From: Planctomycetota bacterium
Lineage (GTDB): Bacteria > Planctomycetota > Phycisphaerae > UBA1845
DNA length: 64,000 bases
NCBI GenBank assembly: GCA_029558835.1
Contig: JAKQDH010000114.1
Coordinates: 1-64,000 of the forward strand
Direction: 5' to 3'
Shown here: piece by piece, positions 19,701-26,894 of the stretch
Numbering within the stretch: position 1 is the first letter of the stretch
Layout of the letters: the number at the start of each line of letters is the position of its first letter
Position numbers and translations under genes: made by a program
Notes under the pieces: generated by a model
Databases searched by the model: none
What the model saw: the letters and a program-made list of their open reading frames with translations, nothing else
What the model was told of the DNA's origin: nothing

Positions 19701-20399
19701 CGTGCTGACGAACTTCACCTTGCCCTTAGGAACGTCGCCGAGCACACCCAGCCCCGTCTGCCGCGAGAAGCCCTCCAGCAGGTCCTCGTAGCTGCCGTCA
19801 GCGATGCTGAAACCGTACTGACGTTGCTCGGGGGCAAGGTTGGTCTGCTCCGGCACGATGTGGACGCTGTTGGCCTCGCCGGTTCCCCCGGCGGGCTCCC
19901 CGGGCTTGGCGATCTCGGGCCCCTCGGGAGCGGGTGGACCCACCATCTCGGACCCCGGCAACTCCGGCGTCGTACCGGGACGCGGCGGTCTGGCGACGCC
20001 ATGCCGAGGCGTCGGGGTCCTGCGATTCACAGGCGGCTGCAACCGACCGGGACTCCTCCCCGCGCCGTTCTCCGCTTGCTCCTTGCCCTCCTGCTGCAAG
20101 AGATCGTCGATTTTCTTGAGGGTTTCGGGGTCCAGTGAGTCCTCGACGCGGCGCTTCTGCGGCGTCGGTGGCGTGCTCTCCCCGGCCCGCGGCTTCCCGG
20201 TGGCCGGTGCCTTTTCCGCGGGCGGCGGGGACGCCTGCGGCTGATCCTGCCGCGCTGCGGCCGCCGCGCCCAACGGCAGCGCCGCCCATACCACGAGCAC
20301 CGCACCGATCAGACAGGTTGCTCTCACGTTGCTGGTCCCTTCGCCGCGGGGCAATCCCGTGCCCCGCTGACCTTGGTTACTTGTCCGTTGCCGGGTCAT
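10740..20399 (-). CDS. Giant periplasmic protein of about 30 secretin N-domain repeats, without barrel
   Basis: The protein has about 3,219 residues. An N-terminal signal (CLIGAVLVVWAALPLGAAAA) is followed by a Pro/Ala/Glu linker and one N0/STN-like domain (FSIADGSYEDLLEGFSRQTG). Then come about 30 N1-type units of roughly 80-130 residues, each with strand signatures such as KTNSIVASVN, GTNSVIVSASPENM or QGNALVISGDKAEV and ending in a helix plus a V.. LD turn. Many units carry an Arg/Gly/Pro-rich loop at the same place; a Gln-rich stretch lies near residues 1590-1670. The C terminus (SGSSSSSSGG..RSRGRGR) shows no secretin barrel. Two starts have good ribosome sites: the ATG at 20399 (AGGAG) and a GTG at 20327 (AAGGGA), which would give a tighter signal peptide. 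It lies 95 bp upstream of the secretin gene. A periplasmic scaffold or gate extension is inferred. Confidence 0.88.
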   Translation of the reverse strand: MTRQRTSNQGQRGTGLPRGEGTSNVRATCLIGAVLVVWAALPLGAAAAARQDQPQASPPPAEKAPATGKPRAGESTPPTPQKRRVEDSLDPETLKKIDDLLQQEGKEQAENGAGRSPGRLQPPVNRRTPTPRHGVARPPRPGTTPELPGSEMVGPPAPEGPEIAKPGEPAGGTGEANSVHIVPEQTNLAPEQRQYGFSIADGSYEDLLEGFSRQTGLGVLGDVPKGKVKFVSTEMMDFKQALGRIRMLLFKYKPLEPYWLWYTGDHLEVIRVTDFYRLLPREQMFKSVEEFRAAHLPEDELALVIYWPKAGSVSDLSPVRDFMPDYVRIAPLQDKNAMTIFALASDIEKYLGLIEFFTGAEISDPRPLVRIPLRYVLPSQALEKLRMLMDLQMDVTERGGAAVSRRRGAQATPGVEGVPPPPVSILPDDAQMVLIVRAMQDKIDEMTTLLAYIDVEPGAEPGVTLIELKHADPTELVAQIQQILASTAVAAPAAVAPDGQPAPAQPRRSRRGRAAGAAGPLAAGGVTLIPVPASRSIAVIAPEEDVARVRELVAVLDVSNVLPPQRHALKYATAAEVVGVVLQLWEAGGKAAELRAPARVIPDPQGNAIWISGTRQDVDDILALVATLDVETDPVVLHVYRLLHQKPSFVANMLRQYESEASSPAVVTPPQPAGEGGRRRVRRPTPAGGGGIAAAKFTPEDETGRLYVLCTQTEWDKYIPLIEQLDKEAAGAGDVVRVTLEHVAPEAAVAALSNLVDFITPERVRLVPLGGDLMVLGASDTELARLRELLKEVDQAGNLIRRTFEIKYAEPTELIAVIQTFFGEQGAPVRQPRQPRRGRQPEGAAPAVEMPVAGESLSIMQMGNSLIVRTTPERMEEVAALIAEFDVERKTTEMRVYDFPPGTDFDNIVTTLTAVFRAGTPGTPRGQRGAGQRGAAPTLAAGGPTFIPQPAARKLVVVAEKETFAEIEELLDVLRYQTDTAIETAFLPVEHAEPQEVIDQIEPLLRFKVRLLVQSGELEQPVLEGGAPQPPQRGGRQRAPTQSGGGFHLSADTRNQRIVVAAPQLVIDEARKLVAEFDRPATADEPVVETVLLKHASATEMVRTLREMMGAPTRVARPGGQRGQGTPAAGVDTLPLAVAEAPGGGALVLRGTLEDVTRAKEWIARVDTPEVSGKQIKVYQIKYADPKGLAELILQAVDTAPAAGGRAPGQAPGGRASRGGRGSSSTTEEDSLFETQKKYVGNELYIQADLISDTLIVCATQAKLDQIDAVVAQFDCEDGELSGSGDVLPKMMYELKYADAFDASFDLDTLLSSVWEPRNQLPNVDYLPFDDVLVVRYTDESRFPEIEELIRKYVDKPRKVDTEPKRATFLVPGGMTAQEAAAWFKLNNPDVEVELVETGKVEDETHGIEQVRPRAQAHRCVLPIGWARLGEALLAETLALEQSAALQVPPGEVKPDDEPPPEDPTGHPSVEDDAVLDDAVQSLSPAVIALPGPQPVTGQTSSSSDSNSSTSRLPAGSKVKVYYDEKEGVLVFDGPNAAVKALQDSAKDLENEIKTLGVKPDIRVFRVRYIDVNTAAEIIDDVFNAGQRAAAQQQQQMLRQQQMAQRMAAQQAAQARRQGGQQGQPGQPGQQVPGGRVGIPQIPGMPGFPGMGGGRPGEQQGQGAEAQEQMEQIQQQMMAQMQTMPSGVQIKANPRDRTLIVRANTRDYPALLELLATIDQPQPIDSEFKIIQLKKLNAEEVEQTLKTLMGLDERAGRVGRTGRPGGGGAVSAAGALPQRLMQQTEVGELGIFKDDLTITSDAEANTILVMGPAAGIELVEKLVAQLESHELPERTTKYYELRYADAEELATHLTTQYTEGATPSGSRRGRTTPRPAAAGTPTLNKPTFLAYAPLNLLIVQAVAEDVTEVDELVARLDVADSSGGRYEPVDLVYADAAAVAETLTTMFAGGTARGGRGAGAAAAGATTKFIGEAGGNVLFFKAPASLREDILAAIQKIEAQYAEAGKLRVIQLQHAKPSSLVETIQAAYGARRGSAGARGRRGGTTTQLTITAHDASKQLFVIADEGTFVEIESLVQTLDKSDIGLEFRIYKMQYASARAVYTTMTALLTDYLRRAGGKSDIENFSVQVDDKANALIVLGSPTVFTFLEEQLAKVDIPANAPSPPGFLMVVLKNARATDIAGTINRLWSQRNLAPGETPPQAEANASINMLIVRGTQEQIEQIKKEIIDPTEAYAPPALLTETITLHFAQPEAVASSINQIFEDKRRAVQTVRGASAIDPVELTVVVTPEVNTGQIVVQASAANMELIKARVAELDKADVAASAATTMKIYPIKYADPGSVATIITQWARTRTTSAGRQMSVSNRDMVNAVAEPGTQTVVVTASEANHKIVAELISGLDDEKLASRQRGHHVIALAHANATEVANQLAQAFRQGRGVRGDAGPQFLPDVKTNSIVASVNDDEMVQVQELLTALDVPSTEETKRTMVVYPVKFAEPNSIVNIINQTYNWQRQTQPRPEDRVVALVEGATQSVIVTASLPKQEEIKQLIADIDNEATSTEAYESVPLKFANADEVVTKLTEVFNRQRFGVRRAEQQLIIASNPRANAVILRGSDKDITAVKDMITVLDVEEAADAERTTKAHPLKFADPGSINNVIMNMFRWDRRVAASPSEQVTCAVDWGTRSIIVTASAKNHDVIGKMLEQVDVESIDQKQVYTQKLKQANADDVARALQSAYRGRRTTGQGQQPVQITAEPSTNSLLIYASADEMRDLLTLIEQLDVEPETARQRQMQTIHLLYANPWSTQDAINQMFRNLSRNPRDQVTAVPEYGTNSVIVSASPENMTRVEDLITALDQAGTGQQQVQVIRIENADASAMARALNDIYVRSAPRQQGQQAPPITISEVQGSRAIIVKANETDMARVLESIKELDRGDIGVGSEIQVVSLLNSGAEEMLSVMQEYLRKPGSSSGRGGELVGDVRLSTLTQGNALVISGDKAEVERLVGIARDLDVQGKELNEPKLIKLQHANAAVVLPALQEMFTESRGRGGRTPSLPPVITVDENQNALLVRASAADMSAIQSAIGLMDTPEAGAKELLRIIPVPSGINVTDLASLLETQFNESADARGGTGSGRGGSARRERISIRGDTRTHALVVAGSATLFDEVDKVVQRLIAQGPAGGKATVMLRPTHLSADEARQLIERLKEQSGSSSSSSGGGSRSRGRGR

Positions 20400-20750
20400 T
20401 GCACTGCTCTCCTGGTCCGTCGGTTCGCGCCCGGGCTGCAACCCGCGTGTGTCGTCGGCATGCCCTCCGGCGCCGACCCTGGGTGCCCATTCTCCCGCAA
20501 CCGCAGCCGCGGACATCAGTGACGCCTCTGCGGCATCCAGCCGGCGGCCCCGTCACGCACGCCGTCGGCCGGCTCCCCACCTTGTACCGCCGGGCAGTCG
20601 GTCGGCTTCAGCCCTTCTTCCCACATTCAGCGTCACTTCCATCGGCGGCGGCGATGGCGCGCACATCTCACTCAGCGCCGGCGGACTGCCCCTGCCTTCA
20701 TCCGCGTTCTGAGCGTCCTGCACCAAGCGATAACAGGCAACACCCGTCGT
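20400..20750. other. Intergenic gap inside the secretion operon
   Basis: About 350 bases separate the PilO-like gene from the giant repeat gene. It holds the ribosome binding site of the giant gene (AGGAG just upstream of 20399). I see no convincing promoter, terminator or small ORF with a good ribosome site, although a gap this long could hide an internal promoter. Confidence 0.4.
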
Positions 20751-22055
20751 TCAATCCGGCGGGGGGAGCTCCACCTCCGTCTCACCTTCACCCTCCACCG
20801 GGGGCGCTGCGGGCGTAGTTGGCGCCACGGCCGCTTCGAACACCGGCGGGACCTCCGGCGGGTCCGGCGGACCGTAGGGAATCCCCGTTCCCGCGCTCAT
20901 CGCCGCACTTCTACCGGCCCGCAACCGCGATCCAATGATGCTCCGCGGCGCCGGCGCCCCGCTCGTCCCCGCCCGGCCGACCGGCTCCAGGTCGGGAGGA
21001 CCGACGGGAATGTCCAGCATGGGCAGGCGCTCCCGCGCCCTCCGCAGTTCCGGATACTCCACCGCCTCCGCCAACCGGACAGCCTGATCCAGCCGGGCCC
21101 CCAGCGGATACACCCAGTCACCATCCTGCCGGTTGACCAGCGCCCCGCGCTGATGGACGAAAAGCAGCTTCCCGCCGTCCACGTCCTCGCCCACGGCCGC
21201 GTAGCGCCGCTGCTGGTTGCGGGTGTTGACCATCATCAGCTCATCAAGGGGGGTACCACCGTCACCCCCCAGCAGGGTCACGCAAACCTGCCACTGGGCG
21301 CGGTCCTGCCAACGGTTATCCACGGGCGGAGGTGGCTCCACCGGCTTTGGCTCCGTTTCGGCCACTACGGTCGGCCTGGGAGGAGGCGGCTTGCGCTCCT
21401 CGTATTCGGAGAACGGGTCCGCCCGCCAGATGGTGGAGTAGTCCAGGCTCGCATGCCGCACGTGCGTCTCCGGCTGCTTCAGACCGGCATCCGCGAAGCG
21501 CTCGCCCGCCAGCTTCTGCTGCGGGAGCACCAGGACCGTCAACGCCATGTCGATCTTCACCTCGTTGCGTTGTTTGGCCCGCCGGGTCGAGCTGACCGGC
21601 GAGAGCGTCAGGCTGCCAAGCTGCATCACGTCGGGCAGCTCCGACAGGTCCTCCACAAACTCCACTATCCGCTCAAGCTGGTCCGTGGCACTCACGCTGA
21701 CCGTCAGTTGTTGCCAGCCGATCTTCTTGTCCGCGGACACACGCCCCTTGCTTACCGTCGCCTGGGCCAGCCGGTGCTTCTCGATGAGCCCGAAGAGTCG
21801 CGCCCGCAGGTTGTTCTCCACCTTACCGGCATCCATCGACCCGACGCGCGCAACGTACGTTCGGTACTGGCGGCCCGCCAGCTCAACCTGCGCCGCCTTT
21901 GTCTCGAGGGCGTCGAGCACCTCCAACCGTTCCGCGATCCGCTTGTCGATCTCCAGCAGCGGCTTGATCCAGCGCGGGTACACGCCGGCGTACAGCACCA
22001 TGCCGCCTACCAGCACTGCGAAGACGGTCGCCAACGCTTTCGTCCGCTTGTCCAT
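20751..22055 (-). CDS. PilO/GspM-like inner-membrane protein with possible PilP/GspC-type tail
   Basis: The protein has 434 residues. A short cytoplasmic start (MDKRTKAL) leads into one membrane helix (ATVFAVLVGGMVLYAGVYP) and a coiled coil (LLEIDKRIAERLEVLDALET). A ferredoxin-like periplasmic domain to about residue 190 is typical of PilO (WQQLTVSVSATDQLERIVEF, LPDVMQLGSLTLSP). A Pro-rich linker (ERKPPPPRPTVV) precedes a small beta domain (ELMMVNTRNQQRRYAAVGED, LLFVHQRGALVNRQDGDWVYPLG). The layout recalls the homology region of PilP or GspC, which contacts the secretin N0 domain; this assignment is inference. The start lies nine bases after the PilM-PilN gene. It would couple the inner-membrane platform to the secretin. 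Confidence 0.8.
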   Translation of the reverse strand: MDKRTKALATVFAVLVGGMVLYAGVYPRWIKPLLEIDKRIAERLEVLDALETKAAQVELAGRQYRTYVARVGSMDAGKVENNLRARLFGLIEKHRLAQATVSKGRVSADKKIGWQQLTVSVSATDQLERIVEFVEDLSELPDVMQLGSLTLSPVSSTRRAKQRNEVKIDMALTVLVLPQQKLAGERFADAGLKQPETHVRHASLDYSTIWRADPFSEYEERKPPPPRPTVVAETEPKPVEPPPPVDNRWQDRAQWQVCVTLLGGDGGTPLDELMMVNTRNQQRRYAAVGEDVDGGKLLFVHQRGALVNRQDGDWVYPLGARLDQAVRLAEAVEYPELRRARERLPMLDIPVGPPDLEPVGRAGTSGAPAPRSIIGSRLRAGRSAAMSAGTGIPYGPPDPPEVPPVFEAAVAPTTPAAPPVEGEGETEVELPPPD

Positions 22056-22064
22056 TGCTGGTTC

Positions 22065-23738
22065 CTACGGTTGGGACGCAGGCGCTGCCGATGCCCCAGC
22101 ACCGGCGCCCTCACTCGGTCCCTTCCCCGGGGGCAAGGCCCCCGACAACAACTGCACCGTCAGGTCCTGAGAGAAACCGTAAGCCTCGCCTTTCTTCTCC
22201 GACTGCGTTCCCATGCTCACCTTGAACAGCGCCCTGGCCTGTCCCTGCCGACGGTACGCCTCGAGAGCGTCGATGACTTGCAGCGCGGTGTCCCGGTTCT
22301 TGGTCCGCGTTTTCAGCACGATCCGCCCCTCCGCCCGCGTGTCCTTCCGCCAGTCCTTCTTATCATGGCTCATTTCGACCGCCTCGAGCACCATTTCCTC
22401 GTTGGACGGCAGCACGGACAGCAGCTCCTGCAGAAGATCGACCCACACGAACTGCTGCGTGTCAAACGCCTGGACCAGGCCCGTCAGGTTCAGGAAGTCG
22501 TCGTACTCATCCTCCACGCTCTTCAACTCGGAGATGCGCTTGTCCTTGTCAGCCAACAGCTTGCGGTCCGCCGCAGTACTCTCGTACGAGAACACCACGG
22601 CCGAGGCCACGAACAACACCACCACCGCCCCCACCAGCGGAGCCTTCCGCAGCTTCTCCCGCGTCTGGGATACCATCCGCCGCGGGTGCAGAAAATCGTA
22701 ATGCAGCCCCTCCGGCTCAGACTGACAGAGCACCAGACCCAGCCCGGCGCTGAACCCGGACGCGGCCGCCCCCTCGTCCGGCTCCCAGCCGAACGTCGAG
22801 GCGGGATTGTACAACTCCGTCGGAATGCCCAGCTTCTCGCCGATCACTTCCCCGAGGCGCTCCTCGATGCCGGTGTCGCCACCGATGACGACGTGGTCGA
22901 TCCGGGCCCCTGGGTCACGAGCCCGATACGCCTCCAACGAGCGCGTCAGCTCCACCACCAGGGCTGATACCGCCGATTCCGTGCTGAACGCCGACGGACC
23001 GCCACCCAGGTTCAAGGTCAACCCGCCGCGGGGCGACCGCGACTCGTCCTCGTCCGCACCGACCACGGTCAAGCCGCCCGCGTCCGCGCCGGCCTCGGGA
23101 ACCATCACCGAGGCCGCCCGCGAGAACACCAGGTGTCCCTCCTTCAGCACATCCACCTCGGTGAACGTCGGACGCACGTCGATGAACACCACCCGTTGCG
23201 GCAGCGTCGCGCTGAGCATCCGGCAAATCGCCACCTTGCTGGCATGGGGACGCAATCCCAGCCGCAGGAGCTTCAACCCGGCCGCTTCAAACGTGGCCTC
23301 CCATTGCCGGACCACTTCGGTCCGCACGGCCGCCACCAGCACGTCCGTCGTGTTCCCATCCGCCGCCCGCGGCCCCAGCGTGAAGTCCACCACCGCTTCG
23401 CTGACCGGGAAGGACAGTTCCTTGGCGATCTGAATCTGCACCATCCCCGGCAGTTCTTCGGGGGCAACGACCGGCAGGTGCAGCGTATTGAGCACCACCT
23501 GGTCCCGCGGCACGTCGGCGATCGCGTACCGCGTGGTGATCCCCTCCTGCTGCAGCACCCGCTGCAGGTGCGTGCCCATCTGCTGGGGATCGGCCGGGTC
23601 AACCTCCGGCGGGATACGGGCCGCCAGCACTCGCTCGATCTTGAGCGCGCGCGGCTGCACCCGGGCATGCACCACCCGCAGGTTGCGGGTGTCCCAATCC
23701 ACGACCACGACACGTTTGGGCGGTCTTCTACCGGACAC
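22065..23738 (-). CDS. PilM-PilN fusion (GspL-like actin-fold plus membrane protein)
   Basis: The protein has 557 residues. The first ~300 form the actin-like ATPase fold of PilM/GspL: VVVVDWDTRNLRVVHARV (phosphate 1 region), GMVQIQIAKELSFPVSEAV, VVFIDVRPTFTEVDVLKEG and HVVIGGDTGIEERLGEVIG. A connecting loop follows, then a single membrane helix at about 365-385 (LVGAVVVLFVASAVVFSYES), a coiled coil, and a PilN-like periplasmic ferredoxin-fold segment (WVDLLQELLSVLPSNEEMVL, LQVIDALEAYRRQGQARALF). In type IV pili these two halves are separate proteins that bind each other; in GspL they are joined, so the architecture is GspL-like with PilM-like sequence. The gene overlaps gspK by 11 bases. Confidence 0.88.
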   Translation of the reverse strand: MSGRRPPKRVVVVDWDTRNLRVVHARVQPRALKIERVLAARIPPEVDPADPQQMGTHLQRVLQQEGITTRYAIADVPRDQVVLNTLHLPVVAPEELPGMVQIQIAKELSFPVSEAVVDFTLGPRAADGNTTDVLVAAVRTEVVRQWEATFEAAGLKLLRLGLRPHASKVAICRMLSATLPQRVVFIDVRPTFTEVDVLKEGHLVFSRAASVMVPEAGADAGGLTVVGADEDESRSPRGGLTLNLGGGPSAFSTESAVSALVVELTRSLEAYRARDPGARIDHVVIGGDTGIEERLGEVIGEKLGIPTELYNPASTFGWEPDEGAAASGFSAGLGLVLCQSEPEGLHYDFLHPRRMVSQTREKLRKAPLVGAVVVLFVASAVVFSYESTAADRKLLADKDKRISELKSVEDEYDDFLNLTGLVQAFDTQQFVWVDLLQELLSVLPSNEEMVLEAVEMSHDKKDWRKDTRAEGRIVLKTRTKNRDTALQVIDALEAYRRQGQARALFKVSMGTQSEKKGEAYGFSQDLTVQLLSGALPPGKGPSEGAGAGASAAPASQP

Positions 23739-25893
23739 GAATCTTGTCCTCGTCTTTCTCGCGGATCAGAAACCGTCCCCCCAACTGCGACTCATCCCGA
23801 TACAGAATCGTCTGCGGGATCGGACCCGTCATATCCAAAACCATGCGAATCCGCGTGATCATACCCAGGTGGTCCGCAAAGCCCACCGACTCGATGGAGA
23901 ACTGCTGCCCCCGGGCGGTAATCAGCGGCGCCACCTGGATGTACGTCTCCAGGTCAAGGATCTCCTCCTGCACCAGCCAGGCCGTCGTCGCCTTCGCCTC
24001 CGAAGTCAGTCCACCGCGGGTCTCCACGATGGCACTGACCTGCTCCGCCGTCAGCCCCGGCAACAGCCGCAGCACCTGCGGCGGGGCCGTGTTCACGTTG
24101 ACCAGCCCGTTGATCTTCTGCTCCGTGGCCGGATGGACCGTGAGCCGGTCCAGCAGCACCGGCAGGTGCTCGACGGTTAACGGGTTAACCCCGCCGTCCG
24201 TGGCGGTCAGGGTCAGCAGGCCCGCGGGGGTCGTCAAAGACTGCGCCTGGCTTCCCCCCCCTTCCATGCCGCCGGTTCCTCCGCCTTCCTCTTCGCCCGT
24301 CGGCTCGCCTTCCTCTTCTTCGTCCAGTTGCTCGTCTCCGCCTCTGTCTTCCCCTGCCGCCGCCGCGGCGCCATCCGCTTCGGATCCGGTTTCGTCCTCC
24401 GGCAGCGCATCCGGCGGTACGTCACCCGCATCGCCTCCGGCCGAGCCCGGACGCACCTGTCGCCGACGGTCGTCCTTGTCGCCACCTTCCTGCCGGCGCA
24501 GCTCCTCGAATGCTTCGAGTGCCTCCTCAGCACTGGGAACGCCACGATCGCGCGGATCGGTCGCGCCAGGCTGGGCGCCAGCGTCCCCCTGCCCACGGCG
24601 TTGACCCGTACCGCTCGCGCCTTCCCTGCCCTGACCCTCGCCGCGTCGCCCACCGCTGGCTTCACCACCCCGGCGTTCAGGGGCACCGGTGCCCGGAGCG
24701 CCCGCGCCGCGCGTCCAACCGGACGCATCGCCCGCGCCGCCACGCTCACCCGCACCGCGGCCTCCCGTTCCCCGGCCCCCGCCGCGTACCCCACCGCCGC
24801 CGGCGGCACCCCCTTCGCCGCCCCCGCCGCCGGTCTGGTCACCCCCCTGCGGCTGCCGCGTCACCGCCACGATGAAATCAACCACCTCCGGCTCGTCGGG
24901 GAAGGCCTCGGCCAGCTCCGTCCGCAGCGTGCTCTCGCCGCCGTACAGGTACACCCGCTGCCGGTTGTTGTTGGCCACGTCGCTCTCGTAGGACAAGACG
25001 GTAAGGTACGGGTACAAGCCCTTGTTGAGCACCTCGTCCTGATTGTCGAAAGGGAACGTCTCGTCGCCGTCTTCTTCATTCTGCGTGCGCAACCCGTTGC
25101 GGTCGAAATCCTCTCCATACAGAACCTCGCCCGTGACGCCCCGAACCAGCAGCAGTTCCTCGACGCTCTCGAAGGGACCGTTCTTGATCTTGTAAGGCCT
25201 GTCGAGCCCTTCGTAGTAGTCGCGCTCGGTAGCGTACTCGGCGTCCCGCGGCTCGTCGTCCGCATCGCGCCAGTCCAGGATGGCATTCACAATCTGCTGC
25301 GGGTCGATCAGGGGATCGTCCGCCACGGCCGCGGTGACCAGCGCCAGCAACTGCTCCGCCGTGGCCGTGTTAAGGTTCAGGCTGGCCGCCTCGTCCGTGA
25401 TCCCGTACCGCATGTACTCCTCATCGTCGGTGGGGTCATCCGCGACGATGCTGAACCGGTAGGCCACCGCCCGCTCCTCGAGCTTGGCGTTGGTCCCCCA
25501 CTCGGTCGGCTCCACCTCCGGCGACCAGACCACGATGCGGTTGAGCTCATCCGGGTTGTTGTACCACCGATTCACGTCCAGCCGGGCGGTGCGCAGCATC
25601 AACTTGACGGTCTCGACGCCCGCCTCGGCCGCCAGCCGCGTTTGCAGTCGGTCCACCTCCGCCTGCGCGCTGGAGACGTTCGCGTGCACGCGAAACGAGA
25701 ACGTGGCAATCAGCACCCCCAGCATGATGAGGATGAACAGCACGGCCGGCAGGATGAACGCGGGCTGGTACGCACGGGGCATATGCGGGCGCAGGGGTGC
25801 CGTGCTTTCCCGCGACCGCAGTCGCGGGCGAGCATGCAATGGCGACCGGGTCATGGCACCCGCGCCGGACACCTGCGCCCGCTGTGTGTTCAT
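23728..25893 (-). CDS. gspK: Type II secretion minor pseudopilin GspK with long low-complexity insert
   Basis: GspK caps the pseudopilus tip with GspI and GspJ. The ATG at 25893 overlaps the gspJ stop (ATGA), which sets the start and gives 721 residues. The hydrophobic pseudopilin helix is FILPAVLFILIMLGVLIATF; the usual Gly before the cleavage site is not evident, so processing is uncertain. The alpha-domain holds helix-hairpin-helix-like segments (SLNLNTATAEQLLALVTAAV, LVNVNTAPPQVLRLLPGLTA), as in other GspK. Between them, about residues 343-554, is a Gly/Arg-rich and then Glu-rich insert not expected in the family. The leader of about 40 residues is partly encoded by an interspersed repeat at 25795-25861. 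The gene ends overlapping the PilM-PilN start. Confidence 0.9.
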   Translation of the reverse strand: MNTQRAQVSGAGAMTRSPLHARPRLRSRESTAPLRPHMPRAYQPAFILPAVLFILIMLGVLIATFSFRVHANVSSAQAEVDRLQTRLAAEAGVETVKLMLRTARLDVNRWYNNPDELNRIVVWSPEVEPTEWGTNAKLEERAVAYRFSIVADDPTDDEEYMRYGITDEAASLNLNTATAEQLLALVTAAVADDPLIDPQQIVNAILDWRDADDEPRDAEYATERDYYEGLDRPYKIKNGPFESVEELLLVRGVTGEVLYGEDFDRNGLRTQNEEDGDETFPFDNQDEVLNKGLYPYLTVLSYESDVANNNRQRVYLYGGESTLRTELAEAFPDEPEVVDFIVAVTRQPQGGDQTGGGGGEGGAAGGGGVRGGGRGTGGRGAGERGGAGDASGWTRGAGAPGTGAPERRGGEASGGRRGEGQGREGASGTGQRRGQGDAGAQPGATDPRDRGVPSAEEALEAFEELRRQEGGDKDDRRRQVRPGSAGGDAGDVPPDALPEDETGSEADGAAAAAGEDRGGDEQLDEEEEGEPTGEEEGGGTGGMEGGGSQAQSLTTPAGLLTLTATDGGVNPLTVEHLPVLLDRLTVHPATEQKINGLVNVNTAPPQVLRLLPGLTAEQVSAIVETRGGLTSEAKATTAWLVQEEILDLETYIQVAPLITARGQQFSIESVGFADHLGMITRIRMVLDMTGPIPQTILYRDESQLGGRFLIREKDEDKIRVR
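25795..25861. repeat. Interspersed palindromic repeat inside the gspK 5' coding region
   Basis: A 67-bp short copy bounded by GGGTGCCGTGC and TCATGGCACCC, with the shared core TTTCCCGCGACCGCAGTCGC and GCATGC. It keeps the gspK frame open and encodes leader residues such as LHARPRLRSREST. Confidence 0.7.
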
Positions 25894-26894
25894 GGGGTCG
25901 CCTCCCCGCTTTCGGCTGCCTGACCGGCCAGCTCTTCCGCCAGCGCCTGGGTCTCGCGGGCCACCCGCGAGCGGAAGAACGTATCCGCCTGCGGCACCCG
26001 CACCGTAATCTGATACAGGTCTGCCGCCAGCGGGAGGCACTCATCCGCCCCCGCATCTTCATTCTGACAGGTACAGAACTCCTCGATCGCCCGGTCGTAC
26101 CCCAGCCCCTCGCCCAGCGGTGCCCGGGGCTCGAACCCGATCGTCACCTGCACAATCTGGGGCAACGGGTTCTCGCTCTGCACGTCCCACGTGTCCCACC
26201 AGCGCAACCCATCGAAGTAGCAGAACCTCAGGTACACGACATCCGGGGCGTACAGCGCGTCCCAGTCCACCTCCTCCAGGGTCTGTGCTTCGGCCTCCGT
26301 GGTCGCACTGTCGCCCGCGAGCAACTCCTCAAGTTCCCCCGTCAGTTCCCCCTCCGTGCCGCCGCCCGCCAGTTCGCCGCCCGATGTCTCGTCCCCCGTC
26401 GCCTCTGCCGTCGAACTGAGCAGCTCATCCTGGGGCGGCAGGTACGGCATCCGCCGCTCGACGCGGGCCAGCCCCAGCGGCAGGTCCCACCCCTCGGTGT
26501 CCTGCGCCTCCGGATGCCGGACAATGTGATAGTCCACGCTGACCAGATCGTACTCCTGGGCGGGAACCTCAGCGTCGTACAAGTAGTCCTCAGCCACGCT
26601 CCGCCCGGGCAGGCGATGGGTCACCATCGTCAGACGCTCCGGCTCGCCGCGGAGGGAGCCCTGCCCCAGCGTGGCCGTCAGGCTCGTCTGCCGGATCTCC
26701 GTCGCCATGCGATCCAGCACCAGCCGCACAAGCTGTTGCCGCCGGTCCACCTCGGTGGCCGTCCGCCGCGTGTCCAGGCTCGACGAGTAGAACCAGTACG
26801 TCATCGAGGTGACCAGCACCAGGATGCCCATCGCCAGGACGACCTCCAGGAGCGTGAAGCCACGTCCCACGGGATGGCAACGCCAGCGTCTCAT
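25890..26894 (-). CDS. gspJ: Type II secretion minor pseudopilin GspJ
   Basis: This is a minor pseudopilin of the tip complex. The ATG at 26894 overlaps the gspI stop (ATGA) and gives 334 residues. The prepilin signal is MRRWRCHPVGRG followed by FTLLEVVLAMGILVLVTSM, with the conserved Gly at the cleavage site and Glu at position +5. The globular part begins with an arm helix (RRTATEVDRRQQLVRLVLDR) and contains an acidic Thr/Glu/Gly-rich stretch (SSTAEATGDETSGGELAGGG). This is longer than typical GspJ (about 200), mostly because of that insert. The DNA is continuous with gspI upstream and gspK downstream, so co-translation is likely. Confidence 0.9.
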   Translation of the reverse strand: MRRWRCHPVGRGFTLLEVVLAMGILVLVTSMTYWFYSSSLDTRRTATEVDRRQQLVRLVLDRMATEIRQTSLTATLGQGSLRGEPERLTMVTHRLPGRSVAEDYLYDAEVPAQEYDLVSVDYHIVRHPEAQDTEGWDLPLGLARVERRMPYLPPQDELLSSTAEATGDETSGGELAGGGTEGELTGELEELLAGDSATTEAEAQTLEEVDWDALYAPDVVYLRFCYFDGLRWWDTWDVQSENPLPQIVQVTIGFEPRAPLGEGLGYDRAIEEFCTCQNEDAGADECLPLAADLYQITVRVPQADTFFRSRVARETQALAEELAGQAAESGEATP

